From contig OY756971.1 in assembly GCA_963580455.1 (NCBI GenBank), forward strand, positions 19,677,001 through 19,741,000: a stretch of 64,000 bases of DNA, in the 5' to 3' direction. This DNA comes from Euonymus europaeus (Eukaryota; Streptophyta; Magnoliopsida; Celastrales; Celastraceae). The notes under the pieces are model-generated. The model was not told the DNA's origin. It saw only the letters and a list, made by a program, of their open reading frames with translations, and made no database searches. Of this stretch, positions 1 through 10,599 are shown piece after piece (the stretch's first letter is position 1; each line of letters opens with the position of its first letter). Position numbers and translations under genes: made by a program.

Positions 1-227
1 ATATTATATATGAAGGTTCTATGTTCTACGAGCCGGACTTCTTTAAAGTTTAAACCCAAGCTCAACCCGTTATGTTAACGAGTCTTTTTTTTTTTGAAAT
101 TGGGGGAGTAAATCCCCAAGGGCATTTTATTAATACCAACAGATGATACCTAGCGACTTTTGAAACAAAAGCCTAGGAATTTACACTTCACCAAAGAAAA
201 CACCAAAAGACAAACAAAAAGCAAAAG

Positions 228-3200
228 TCATGTGACTAGCTCTCCATTTTCTTCATCCCAACCCACTTGCGCACCAGAAACTTCCATAAGAGTGATATCC
301 CTACCAATTACTTCCGCACAGAAAGACGGGACTGTTACCGACCAAGCATGAGATCCACCAGTTGCTGCTGCGTATTTTGCTAAGCTATGAGCAGCCTGAT
401 TTGCAAGGCGAGAAATATGCCGAAGTTTCCAAGAGCTGTAGACGCGCAAAATACCCTGGATTTCTTCAATAAATCCTCCCCAAGAAGATAAATGCTCCAC
501 AGAACTCTGAATAGCTCTTACAATTATCATAGAATCCCCTTCTAACTCAAATTTTGTGTAACCCATAGCAGCTATCAACCGCAGAGCTTCCACCACACCC
601 ATCGCCTCAGCCAAGTTAGGATCCAACGTAATATCTCTACTTGTAGCAGTAGCACAAATAAAATTTCCACCCGAATCACGAATAATACATCCAAAACCAG
701 TTATGCACGAGGATTTATTGATTGAAGCATGCCAATTAATTTTCACATAATCGGCTTGAGGAGGCTGCCATATGTGTTGTACTGGGAAACAAGATAGACT
801 AGTAGAACTGATTGATTTTGTAGAACACTCGATAAATAGCTTTGATGCTAATCTAACTAACTCTACCAATTGGGTGGGATGCAAAAAAGGTCCCCCATGT
901 GTCACTGAATTCCGTCTAGCCCAGATTGATCGAAGTTGTCCTGCTAAGATGGCGAGATCCGAAGGAACCAAGAACTTGAAAGCATGAACCCATAGGCCGA
1001 TAAAATCTGGAAAATTACTAGGCATTTTTTGTATTTGCACCGAACTGGATCCGTGGACAGCCCCAGCAGCAGGGCATGTCCAAAGAACATGTAAAATATC
1101 CTCAGGATGAGTATAGCATATGGGACATTCATCCTTTTCCACCAGGCCCCTTATCTTGAGGTTTGATAATGTAGGCAAGCAGTAGTGCAAGGCTCTCCAA
1201 AGAAATACCTTTGTTGAAGGAGGGGCAGACAAGTTCCATATTGAATCCCACACTACTTCCATAAATTCAAAATTCGAGGCTCCTGGAACCCTCCTACTTT
1301 GAATCTCCGTTGCCCTATGATAGCCGCTCCTAACCGAATACACACCATTAGAAGTTCCATTCCAAATCTGAATATCACCCGCACTACCGCCACAAACTGG
1401 AGTTTGTAATATTGCTTCAGCCGTAACTGCTGGGAAATGACTTTTAATAAAGTCTGACCGCCACCAATGGGTAGTGGAATCAATCAAAGTAGACACACTA
1501 GCATTTTCTGGACATCCCATTGAGTGAAAATCATCTCTATAATTTAGAACAGTAGGAAGCCAACTATCTTGCCAGAGAAGGATTGAATCCCCATTGCCAA
1601 TTCGCCATTGAAGACCGTCTTTAAGAAGGGTACGAGCTGAGCAAATGCTTTGCCAAATAAAAGAGGAAGAGTTACCTCTAGGTGCCTGAAGGAAGGAATG
1701 GTCTCGGAAATACTTTGCCTTTAAGACTCGAGCAACCAAGGATGAGGGGTTCTTCATTAATCGCCACCCTTGCTTCGCCAATAAAGATTCATTAAAAGCC
1801 CGAAAATCTCGGAAGCCTAGACCACCCTTAGACTTAGGAAGACACACCTTATGCCAAGATAGCCAAGCCATACCACCTTTATCCTTGCCAGAACTCCAAA
1901 AAATTTCCGAATCACCTGATTAAGATCCTTACAAATAGATTTAGGAAACAAGAAAACCTGCATACCATACGTGGGAATAGCTTGTAACACCGACTAAATC
2001 AAGACCATTCTACCCGCAAACGACAAGAACCGATTGGGCCACTGTTGGGTTTTTTGTCGAATCTTATCAACAACAAACCTGAGAGCTACTGTTTTAGAAC
2101 GACCAATCATAGGAGGGAGACCCAAATATTTATCAAAAGAGGTGGATTCAGCCGCCCCAATTATAGTCAATAAATCAGCCTTTACCGAACTTGGAGTATG
2201 CTTACTAAAACAAATGGATGTTTTCTCCACATTGATTTTTTGGCCTGAGAAGCTTTCATAAGAATCCAAAATCTGCTTTATATTCGCCCATTCTTCCCGT
2301 TTCGCCTTACAAAAAAGAAGGCAGTCATCAGCAAAAAACAAATGGGAAACACTGATTCTACCTCCACCAAACGGGACACCTGTGATTATCCAAGATGATG
2401 CAGCCTTTTCCAGATTTCTGCTCAAAATATCCGCACAAAGGACAAATAATAAGGGGGAAAGAGGATCCCCCTGCCTTAAATCCCTTTTAGGGGAAATAGG
2501 ATCAGACTGAATAGAATTAACCAAAACAGAATAAGTCACAGTCTTCACACATTGCATAATCCAATTCGTCCAACGAGAATGAAAGCCAAAGTTAATCAAA
2601 ACTTGCTCGAGGAAATCCCATTCCATACGGTCATAAGCCTTACTCATATCTAATTTGAGAGCCATAAAATTAGTACGAGTTGGATGTTTAGTAGCCATGG
2701 AATGCAAAGCTTCATAAGCAACAATAATATTATCCGTTATCAAACGGCCTTGAATAAAAGCCGATTGATTATCCCTCACAATAGAAGGCAAGATAGCTTT
2801 AAGTCTAGTAGCCAAGACCTTAGCAATGATTTTGTAGGCCACATTACAAAGGCTAATTGGCCTAAATTGAGTAACCACAGAAGGATTAGAACCTTTAGGA
2901 ATAAGAGCAATCAGAGTTTTATTGACCTCCACGTTCATCACCCCAGTGGAAAGAAAACCTTGAACCACAGCCAACAAATCAACACCCACGGTCTGCCAAT
3001 GTTGCTGGAAAAACCCTGAAGAAAAACCATCTGGGCCCGGAGCTTTGGAGGGTTCAATGTTCTTAAGGGCACACCATATTTCCTCCATTGTACATTCACG
3101 GCATAAAGAATGATTCATAGCATCAGTAACTTTCTGAATTGGCTCCAACATAAAATCACCCGGATCACCTGCATATTTTGTTGAAAATAAATCAACAAAA

Positions 3201-4390
3201 TAGCGAGAGAAGCACTGCCTAACATCCCCAGGATTGGAATACGAATGCCCATCCAAATCAGATACTCGAGAAATATGATTATGACTCCTCCTTTGTCGTA
3301 GCCGATTATGGAAGAATTTGGAATTATTGTCACCATCCCTAAGCTAAGCAGCTTTTGATTGTTGTTTAAGAAGGGATTCATCATGGTCCCGGAGATGAGA
3401 TAATTGATTCCGTAAGTGTGCAATTTGAACTTGATCTTCAGCCTTCTCATTTTCAACAGCATTATCAATTTCAAGTTGCAATCGAACTTGATCTGCAAGA
3501 TGAACTTTCTTATTAATCTGATGCCAAGATTGTAAAGATGATGATCATCTCCGTAAATTATCGACAAAATGCCAGCCAGATTGCTCCCTAGACCTGGAAC
3601 CCTGAACAGAATTCCAATTATCAGATATCAATTTCTTGCAATCATCCTTTGCACCCCACCAATTCACATACTGAAAATGTCTCGGGATTCAAGAGAAACA
3701 TTGTTGTTCTTTTGACCAAGAGAACACCAAACTGCAATGATCCGAGGAAATAGTATTGTGAACAAGAACTTCATGAAAATTAAATTCAGAAAACCAATTT
3801 TGATTAGCAAACACCCGATCAAGACGCTCCTTTATAAAAGCAGTAGACTTTCTCCTTCAATTACCCCATGTATATTTCGGGCCCTTCCAACCCAAATCAT
3901 GAAGACCCACATCTTCTATAATTGAAGTGAACTTTGTTATCATGGGACCAATTTTGTCACTCCCACCTACCTTCTCCGAAAGAGAAGCAAACTCATTTCT
4001 TTCCAATGGATGGCTGAACAGCCCGAAGAATTTCCCACGAAGACTCTCTCTTAGACAAATGAGGATCACCATAAAGCCAGTCATAAACCAATCGGATTCC
4101 ATACTGCCTCCATGAATAACCGCATGAATATGGTGTTGAGAGAAAGATAGAATTTCTACATCAATAGAGTCCTTCCAAAATAACATCAGACCACCTCTTG
4201 CACCCAGAGAATTAACCGTAAATACACTTGAATAACCAATACGACAACGGACACTCTCCGCCAAAACAGAATTTCCCTTTGTCTCACTTAAGAAACAAAT
4301 GGGGGGAGACTTCCTTTTCACCATATGGTGAAATTCTTGAATTGTTCGAGGGTTCCCAAGCCCCCGACAATTCCAAGCTAATATTTTCAT
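228..4390 (-). pseudogene. LINE ORF2 (endonuclease, reverse transcriptase, RNase H), interrupted
   Basis: ORF2 starts with ATG at 4390 (MKILAWNCRGLGNPRT), the usual start of the plant LINE apurinic-type endonuclease. That block runs to a stop at 3857 just after the KGPKYTWGN motif. Frameshifts and stops follow to 3257. Reverse transcriptase is readable at 1994-3256, with the fingers motif APGPDGF, the RQGDPLSPLLF motif and the catalytic FADD. A further break precedes 1871-228, which holds zf-RVT (CPICYTHPEDILHVLWTCP) and an RNase H-like domain with LEGDS. In that domain the first catalytic Asp position reads His (INWHAS). The element would need trans-acting proteins to move. Confidence 0.92.
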
Positions 4391-4450
4391 AATGCCGGGC
4401 AGGGCTGAATTTCAGCCTCCGCCTCGAGATCATCATAAATGAAATCATCG

Positions 4451-5671
4451 TCAGAAACAATTTTTGCTTTTTTTTGCCACGCTGAGGTTATCGTCTCCGA
4501 CTTCAAACACAGCATGCCTTTTCCCCAAAGAAACTAACGGTGCCAAAGTAGAAGGTAGTGGCTTGTTATTAGCAGCAGCCCGTGCACGTTTTTTCCATCC
4601 ACGTATCTGAACTTGCTGGTCCAGATTCATTGGGGTAGCATCAGCTTCTGACACATCAACACTAGAGGTCCCAGTAACTGCAGAATTTAAATCATCAACA
4701 CTAGCGGGGACGGCTGAAGTGACTGCATCAATTTCTGGGACCGCATTAACTGCAACATTATTTTGATTTTCACTAGCTCCATCACTTTCTATGACCGCAT
4801 TAACTGCAACATTAGTTTGGTTTGCAGTAGCTCCATCACTTTCTGTGACCGCATTAACTGCATCTTCCTTGTCCTTCTCTGCTGCATCTCCACCGTACTC
4901 CTCGGCGAGAATTTATCGGGCTGTTGCGGGCGGCGGACAACCCCTCCTGCCCTTAGCCAAACACCATACTGCTCCTCTTCCCTTCGTTTATGAATACGAT
5001 TAACATTATTGGGAGAACAGCCCCCAAGCTTATGAACAATAGTCACATTGAAAACAAAAATGGGGTAAATTCTCATAACAAAACCCAATTAAATAATTCT
5101 TCTGAGGAAATTTGACAATCTTGCCTCTCAGCAAAGGTTTAACAATTGACATAACTACCCGAACTCGCAAATACGGTCCCCATCCAAGGCCTTCCGAATT
5201 TGTATCAACCTCAAGCACTTCCCCTAAAGAAGAACCGATCAACCTTCCAACTCGCACATTCATACCATTCGCTGGAAGATTGTGGATTTGAACCCAAAAT
5301 ACTTCTTTGTCAAAAGGTGTGTCTTTCAATGGAATGAACTCATCAATTGAACGAAGAAGAAACAAAAACTTATCAAACAACCATGGCCTCCCTGCCAGAA
5401 TACGTTGCTTATCTTCAACCGTACCAAATTCCACAATGAAGATATTATCCCCTAATGTCAAGTATTTTGGCTTACTGGACAAACGCCAAACATCATGCAA
5501 AGTTCTCGAGAGAACATCCCTCTTAATCTGCCGTTCCGAGAAGATTTTGCCAATCAGACAAGAATCAATATTTTCCTTGAAGCCTCCCAAATCACCCGTT
5601 GGTACACATAAATCTTCTCCTTCATCACCAGTCAAAGAAAAGTTTTTCCATCGGGACTCCAAATCCTCCAT
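4451..5671 (-). pseudogene. LINE ORF1 (gag-like, DUF4283 plus zinc knuckle), frameshifted
   Basis: The first ATG is at 5671 (protein start MEDLESRWKNFSL). The readable part to 5030 is a DUF4283-type domain with the family's W-FDKFL-L-R and VWVQIHNLP motifs. It would bind element RNA in the ribonucleoprotein. At about 5035-5050 the reading frame changes inside a CX2CX4HX4C zinc knuckle: the first two cysteines are in one frame, the histidine and last cysteine in the next. A basic segment with KKRARAA and GKRHAVFEV (4451-4654) is the remnant of the ORF1 tail. Between them lie 54-bp tandem repeats (4739-4862). No restored product should be assumed. Confidence 0.85.
4739..4862 (-). repeat. 54-bp tandem repeat in LINE ORF1 tail region
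   Basis: Two 54-bp units start at 4739 and 4793, and a third, partial unit starts at 4847. Each starts GACCGCATTAACTGCA. The period is a multiple of three (18 codons), so copy-number change would not alter the frame. Confidence 0.85.
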
Positions 5672-5857
5672 ATTGTATACGAACAACAATCCAGGTGAGA
5701 AAGAAAGAGAAAAACAAAGTAGATATCAGTGATAATGGATCAAAATAAAAAAAACTCTCAAAAAGAGACTTTCACCCTCCACCTCGGGAACCTCCCACAG
5801 AGCATTCCATATGAGAGAAGACTTTTATGTTACTTTCTGTTTATGTTAACGAGTCTT

Positions 5858-6570
5858 GCATACCTCTCATACCTTATTATTTCCTGTGAGACTTTTGAAC
5901 AAATCATTATTGTTACCATTAAATGTCCTCATTGACATTTTTGTCCTAATTTTGAAAATTATTAGCTGGCTTGGCGTTGTCATTTGTCAAGAAAAGGAAA
6001 TATCCTATGTGCTTCCAAAAATAATATTTATTTCTTTTTTTTATTGTTTATCTCCTACCACGTGTGTGACTCCTTAACAACCAGATAAACCTTACGCAAT
6101 ACACACGACCCTAACATGGACAGAAACACATTTTAAGCATGCCAAAATTGTTTTTTATAATGTACATTATTGGAATTCACCCAATATAATTTAATTTAAA
6201 TTCAATTTACTCAACAAGTGGGGTAAGTACACTTTGATCACCAAATGATTTGTCATTCTTTATTTTAATTACTGAATTTTCAAACGTCACAGATCGTCAC
6301 TTAAAATTTTAAATTGTTCCAATATAATAATTTTATTGTTTCAAAAGGTAATCTTGTTGTTTTAATATAATAACCCAAAGTGATCAATCTGAAACAATAT
6401 GCAACAATTGAACATTCAGTTGATTAAAATAAAAAATCACAAATCGAAAACATCAAAAATATATTTAACCCTTAAACAAGTAGACGCAATACTTCATAGG
6501 CCAATTCGTTTGACCAAACACACGGTCAAAACGCTGCACTTTGGTCCCATCTAATCTTCTAATTTTCTTT
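5858..6570. other. Intergenic AT-rich stretch upstream of the 6628 gene
   Basis: No convincing coding region or RNA gene is visible. The sequence to the right of the LINE is AT-rich, and its last part acts as the upstream region of the gene at 6628. Confidence 0.6.
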
Positions 6571-6574
6571 CTCC

Positions 6575-6583
6575 TATATATAT
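6575..6583 (+). promoter_or_regulatory. TATA box of the 6628 gene
   Basis: TATATATAT lies about 50 bp before the ATG at 6628, which places a start of transcription near 6605-6610 and gives a very short leader. Position and sequence are the only evidence. Confidence 0.6.
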
Positions 6584-6627
6584 GTGAAGCCTCTGTATCA
6601 GACTATCGGTAGTTCGGTGCAACAACA

Positions 6628-7362
6628 ATGGAGAACAAGCAAGCGAGAGGACACAAAAACAAAATCTTGAAGCTTCTACCGAGAGCAGCTTCTGCTGTAA
6701 ATTTCCAGTTCCACAACCCTCCGTTCAGTCCTGGGAGAGATCACAACAAGATCAGACATTCAGACAACATTAAAAAGCTTCCCAGTAAGGGGTTTTCCGG
6801 TCCGATCATTTCCATTATTCCAGCAGAAGCTCGTCGGAAATCAAGGAATGATGACTCGTACGAAGCAGAAGAGGAGCCGACTTCTCCGAAGATCTCGTGT
6901 ATGGGTCAGATCAAGCACTGTAAGCACGTGAAAATGGCGAAAAAGGACAAGAAGATCGCCCGGTCTCATGTAGAAATGAAGAGTGGCCTGTTTTCTCCTA
7001 GAGTAGATGCGTCGAAGATTAAGAGAATCTTTGTCGGGCGGACAAAGCCGCCGAGGAAATCTGAAACGCTCGATAGAGCGCCGTCGTTGAGTCAAATGAA
7101 GCAGTTTGCGAGTGCTCGTAATCATAGTAGTATTGCGAATTTTGATTGGACGGCCCGGATTGTTTCGGAGGAGTCAAGGGACGGTGATTATTACTCCGGT
7201 GAAAAAGGAGAAGAGGAGGAGGTGATAATTCCATTCTCGTTGCCTGTCGCGGTGGTTGTTGGGGTGGATCTGCATCCAAGGAAAGAAATTAATTTGTGGA
7301 AGAGAAGAACGATGAATCCGCCTCGGCCCCTGCAGTTGAATTCATCGGTCAGATCAAATTGA
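6628..7362 (+). CDS. Plant-specific protein, syringolide-induced 14-1-1-like
   Basis: Intronless ORF of 244 residues with a clear TATA box and ATG. The product is basic and low in hydrophobic segments, with no signal peptide or membrane span visible. Motifs typical of this uncharacterised plant family can be seen: LPRAASAVNFQ and PPFSPGRD near the N-terminus (residues 17-38), GFSGPIISIIP (55-65), EPTSPKISCMGQIKH (83-97), SLSQMKQFASAR (153-164) and FDWT (172-175). Proteins with this layout are annotated as syringolide-induced protein 14-1-1-like, induced by a bacterial elicitor in soybean. I recognise the family from these motifs only. The biochemical function is unknown. A nuclear or cytosolic location is a guess from composition. 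Confidence 0.8.
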   Translation: MENKQARGHKNKILKLLPRAASAVNFQFHNPPFSPGRDHNKIRHSDNIKKLPSKGFSGPIISIIPAEARRKSRNDDSYEAEEEPTSPKISCMGQIKHCKHVKMAKKDKKIARSHVEMKSGLFSPRVDASKIKRIFVGRTKPPRKSETLDRAPSLSQMKQFASARNHSSIANFDWTARIVSEESRDGDYYSGEKGEEEEVIIPFSLPVAVVVGVDLHPRKEINLWKRRTMNPPRPLQLNSSVRSN

Positions 7363-8650
7363 TTGAATTGTAATTAATGAAGATATCAGAGAAACGGATT
7401 TTTTTTTTATCAATTGTGAAATGCATAGACCGACTTGAAGTAATTCTACGCAAATATGCACTGTTCATAGGCTCTCTTTTAAAAATAAAAAAAAAATCAG
7501 TATTCATGTTTTCTGTTATTAAAAAATGTCTTTTTAAGTGATTTTTTGTATTTCCTATCTTCTAAAATTGCAATAATTCTGGCCTATCCAACTCCTCCAA
7601 AAACCTTATTGTTACGGGGGAGAGGAAGCTTACTTTTATATCCAGTTTCTATACGATGTGGGACTACGAGCACAGTTGTCTCAACAAAAATGACAATCAA
7701 ATATAATTTTTGGATTGTTTTACGTTTTTTAAAAAATAAAACAAATATAAAAAAAGACCCAAAAATTTCTTTTTTAGGTAGATTGATCAATTTGAATGAT
7801 TCACTTATGCGAATAATGAAATATAATTTTTGCATTAATGTCTATGAAGTCGGCTTTGTCGTCTTGTAGAAGCTGTAAGGCCTATTCATACATTACTGCC
7901 GGATTTTGACAATCACATGGTGGCAGTTTTAGAGTTGTTTCCAAGAAGAAGATGCACTAACTAATACCAAAATCAACAGTCATCTTGACTGTAAGTTATT
8001 TCTTACATGTTATAAATTGCGGCTGCCCGATGCTTTTCCTACAGAAGCCTCTGGCATTCATCTTCGTCAAAGTAATTGAGCCAATTTTGGACAGTGTGAT
8101 TCTTTCATATCCCAAAAAAACGATAACATAAATGCAAATGGTAAACGTGTAATGAGGAGTAAATAATATATCAGAATGTGTGTTTTTATTCATATGACTG
8201 TATTAAAAAATATATTTTTGTTTATGTAGTTAAGTATGTGGCTTGACTTTTGGGTGATAGAATTAGGATCCAATATTAATTTTAGTGGAAAAATGATGAA
8301 GGAATGAAATGTTAGTGGCTTAACTAATAGAGATGAGAAAAATTGTATTGAGAAATATGTTTTGATGATGTGATTATATTAAGAAACGTGTTTTGTTTAT
8401 ATGGATAAGTATGTGCGATCACTTTTTATGTAATAGATGTGAAACCTAATTTGAGAGTTAATAGCGACATTAAGATTATATAATTGTGTTTATGCTCATA
8501 TTTAATTTGGACCGTGAGACTTGTAAGATAAAAGCTTTTCACCCAACGAAAGGACAAGTGACTCATCTCTAAATTATTGTTTAGTTTACAGGCACCCACC
8601 TTCCTACGTGACTGTGATTTGAAATTAAAAAAAAAATCATGTTTATTGGC
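7363..8650. other. Gene-free AT-rich stretch
   Basis: This holds the 3' flank of the 6628 gene and then AT-rich sequence. Two loosely similar segments (about 8205-8280 and 8365-8460, each with a TTTGTTTAT...AAGTATGTG core) look like an old local duplication. No coding region is supported; the short open frames have no recognisable motif. Confidence 0.5.
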
Positions 8651-10219
8651 CCTAAATGATTTTATCCGTTAGAGTATCAATTATTATTATTATTACTAAT
8701 TTCGTGCAAATGAGGCTCCCTCCGTTTTCTTCAACCGTCCGATCAACACAACTCCTAACCATCGTCCGATCAATTGTAACTCAAGTACCAATCTCCTCCG
8801 TCCAGCCTACTCTCGTACCTTCTCATCTTGGCCACCCAAAGCCCATCCCTGTCACACACCTTTACCACCGCCCTCAGCCCCTCACACGTTATGCAGTCAT
8901 TCTCACGCCTGGCTTTTCTTTGTACCCATTCTGACGCCTGCCTTTTCTTTTTGATTCTACGATCAGTCGTGGGTGCCATCGCTCGAACGGAAGCTTCTTT
9001 ACTCTGATGTAATTGTCGATTCCATCTCACCGTTTGTTTGTTCATTCGTCTGCTCTCTCTCTGTCTCTAGCGGCCCTGTGGAAGGACTCTTCAACTGAAA
9101 CAAACGGTCCCCTTTCAGGAAGGCCTGTGGGCCATTAATTGACTTCTTCTTCACAGATCCTCTGTCTCCCGGGTTCGTCCCTCTCCTTTGCCAGCTAGGG
9201 TTTTCTTTTTCTTGTTGCTTATTTGTTATGCCCGTCGATTTTTAATTATTTTGATTGCTGATTTGTGAGCTCCGTTGTTTTCGTCTGCTTGGATATTGGA
9301 TCTTTTTTGAGTGTAGAAGAGATTGAGGAAGAGGATGTTCCAACTGCCGATTTGTAGTTTTTTAAAGGGGTGTTGGATTGGGGATAAAGACTATTGAAAG
9401 CAATTCCAGTAGGTGTCGTTTTCCCATTTGAATTTCCCGCTTTCTTAGTCTTATACTGCCCCCTACTTTGAGTTCAATTTCTTGCTTCCCTTCCGTGCTT
9501 GCCTTAGCCTTCGTTTTCGAGTTCGTTCATCATGATAATAAGTATGCGTACTCAGGGCCGGGTATTCGTTCTCTTTTGATATGTGGTCATTTACTTGCAC
9601 TGCATTTGAGCTTTCTACTGGTAACATGATGTTTGCCCAAATGTTATGTGGAAATATTTGGTTAAACTTTATTTGAGATGAACAATGAAGCTCATGTAAA
9701 GAATTTGGATTCTAGGGTGAGCAAACTTCAGATCTAGGGTGGGGGGTGAGTGAAGAATGGAACAAAGGAGTTTCCCATAACTGGTCCAGATTCAAACCCC
9801 TCCACATTTGTTCTGTTACATCTTAATCTTAATAAGATTTATTTTTGTAATTAAAGGTTAACGAAAATGTAAATTAGTAAATGATTATGTGAGGATATAC
9901 ACGAGTGATATTAACATCATGATAAGAACCAGGGTGGCTTTGTGCTGACTTGTGTAGCCTAGATTTTTGTCTTTTACATTTAACTGCTGTTGAGGTTCAC
10001 GAATGATAAAGGATTTTGATTGTTGCTTTAACTTTTCTGGCCTTAAGTAAATAGTTTGTAAGCTTTTCTGGAGTTTCTTATTGTTGGTTTTATTTATTCG
10101 CAGTGTGTATAACTGTATATATATAATAATCACAATAACTTGCAATATTGTGAGACAATATTATAATGATTTGGTTACTCAGATTTAACAGAGAAAAAGA
10201 GGGCAAAGAGAAAGCAAGA
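8650..10219 (+). other. GC-richer promoter or leader-like stretch before the primase fragment
   Basis: The segment 8700-9250 is richer in C and CT runs than its surroundings and carries a TAGGGTTTT element near 9197, a motif common upstream of replication and ribosomal genes. A plausible reading is the copied promoter and 5' leader of the primase large-subunit gene fragment that follows. No coding exon is recognised here. Confidence 0.35.
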
Positions 10220-10599
10220 ATGGAAATAGTCAGATCTCAGTGGAAAGCCCCCATGAATGATGTAGTTTCAACTTTCCCTCTCTACCGTTCCGCTCCTCCT
10301 CTTGAATTTAAGCTTGAAGATTTTGAGCTTCTCGCGATGGATCGTCTGCGGGGTATCTCTATTCCTTTTCTGGTTCCCATTTTTATTCTTTTTGGTTTAT
10401 CTTTTTTTACCTTCTAATTCTCATGCCCTAATTAGTTGATTGTCAATTTTCTTTATCTGTGTTTGTCACCTCTCGCTTCTCCATGACTTTTATGTTTCAC
10501 AAGCATAAGATATTTTTAAGGCATTCGAGTCATGTAATTTCGCTATTGTTTATCTTCATTGCAGTTCTTAAAGGAATTTCTGATGGTCTTTCCAGATGA
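10220..10599 (+). pseudogene. 5' fragment of DNA primase large subunit gene (PRIM2-like)
   Basis: Exon 1 (10220-10352) starts MEIVRSQ and contains LPLYRSAPPLE-like sequence (here FPLYRSAPPLEFKLEDFELL) and AMDRLR, the conserved start of plant PRIM2. A GT-AG intron (10353-10564) leads to exon 2, which begins VLKGISDGLSR, also conserved, and then meets TGA at 10597-10599. PRIM2 is normally about 450 residues long and ends in a 4Fe-4S domain that helps make RNA primers; nothing of that is found downstream. The intron is retained, so the copy arose from DNA, not from mRNA. The bases after the last Ser codon (ATGACC) could be a lost GT splice donor. It probably makes no primase. Confidence 0.8.

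Larger units (their letters stand above)
70..5857 (-). mobile_element. Full-length decayed LINE (L1-type) retrotransposon with target-site duplication
   Basis: The element fills 87-5840 and reads on the minus strand. It is bounded by an identical 17-bp direct repeat (TTATGTTAACGAGTCTT) at 70-86 and 5841-5857, which I take as the target-site duplication. The T-run just inside the left repeat is the poly(A) tail of the minus-strand element. In minus-strand order it holds an ORF1 (DUF4283 domain plus zinc knuckle), then an ORF2 with endonuclease, reverse transcriptase, zf-RVT and plant-type RNase H. The order, tail and duplication fit plant L1 elements. Both ORFs carry stops and frameshifts, so the copy is not autonomous. 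Because both ends are present, it is not the common 5'-truncated type. Confidence 0.95.

Noticed and set aside
8656..9045. Overlapping ORFs on both strands in a GC-richer block
   Set aside because: No motif in either; composition fits a promoter or leader instead.
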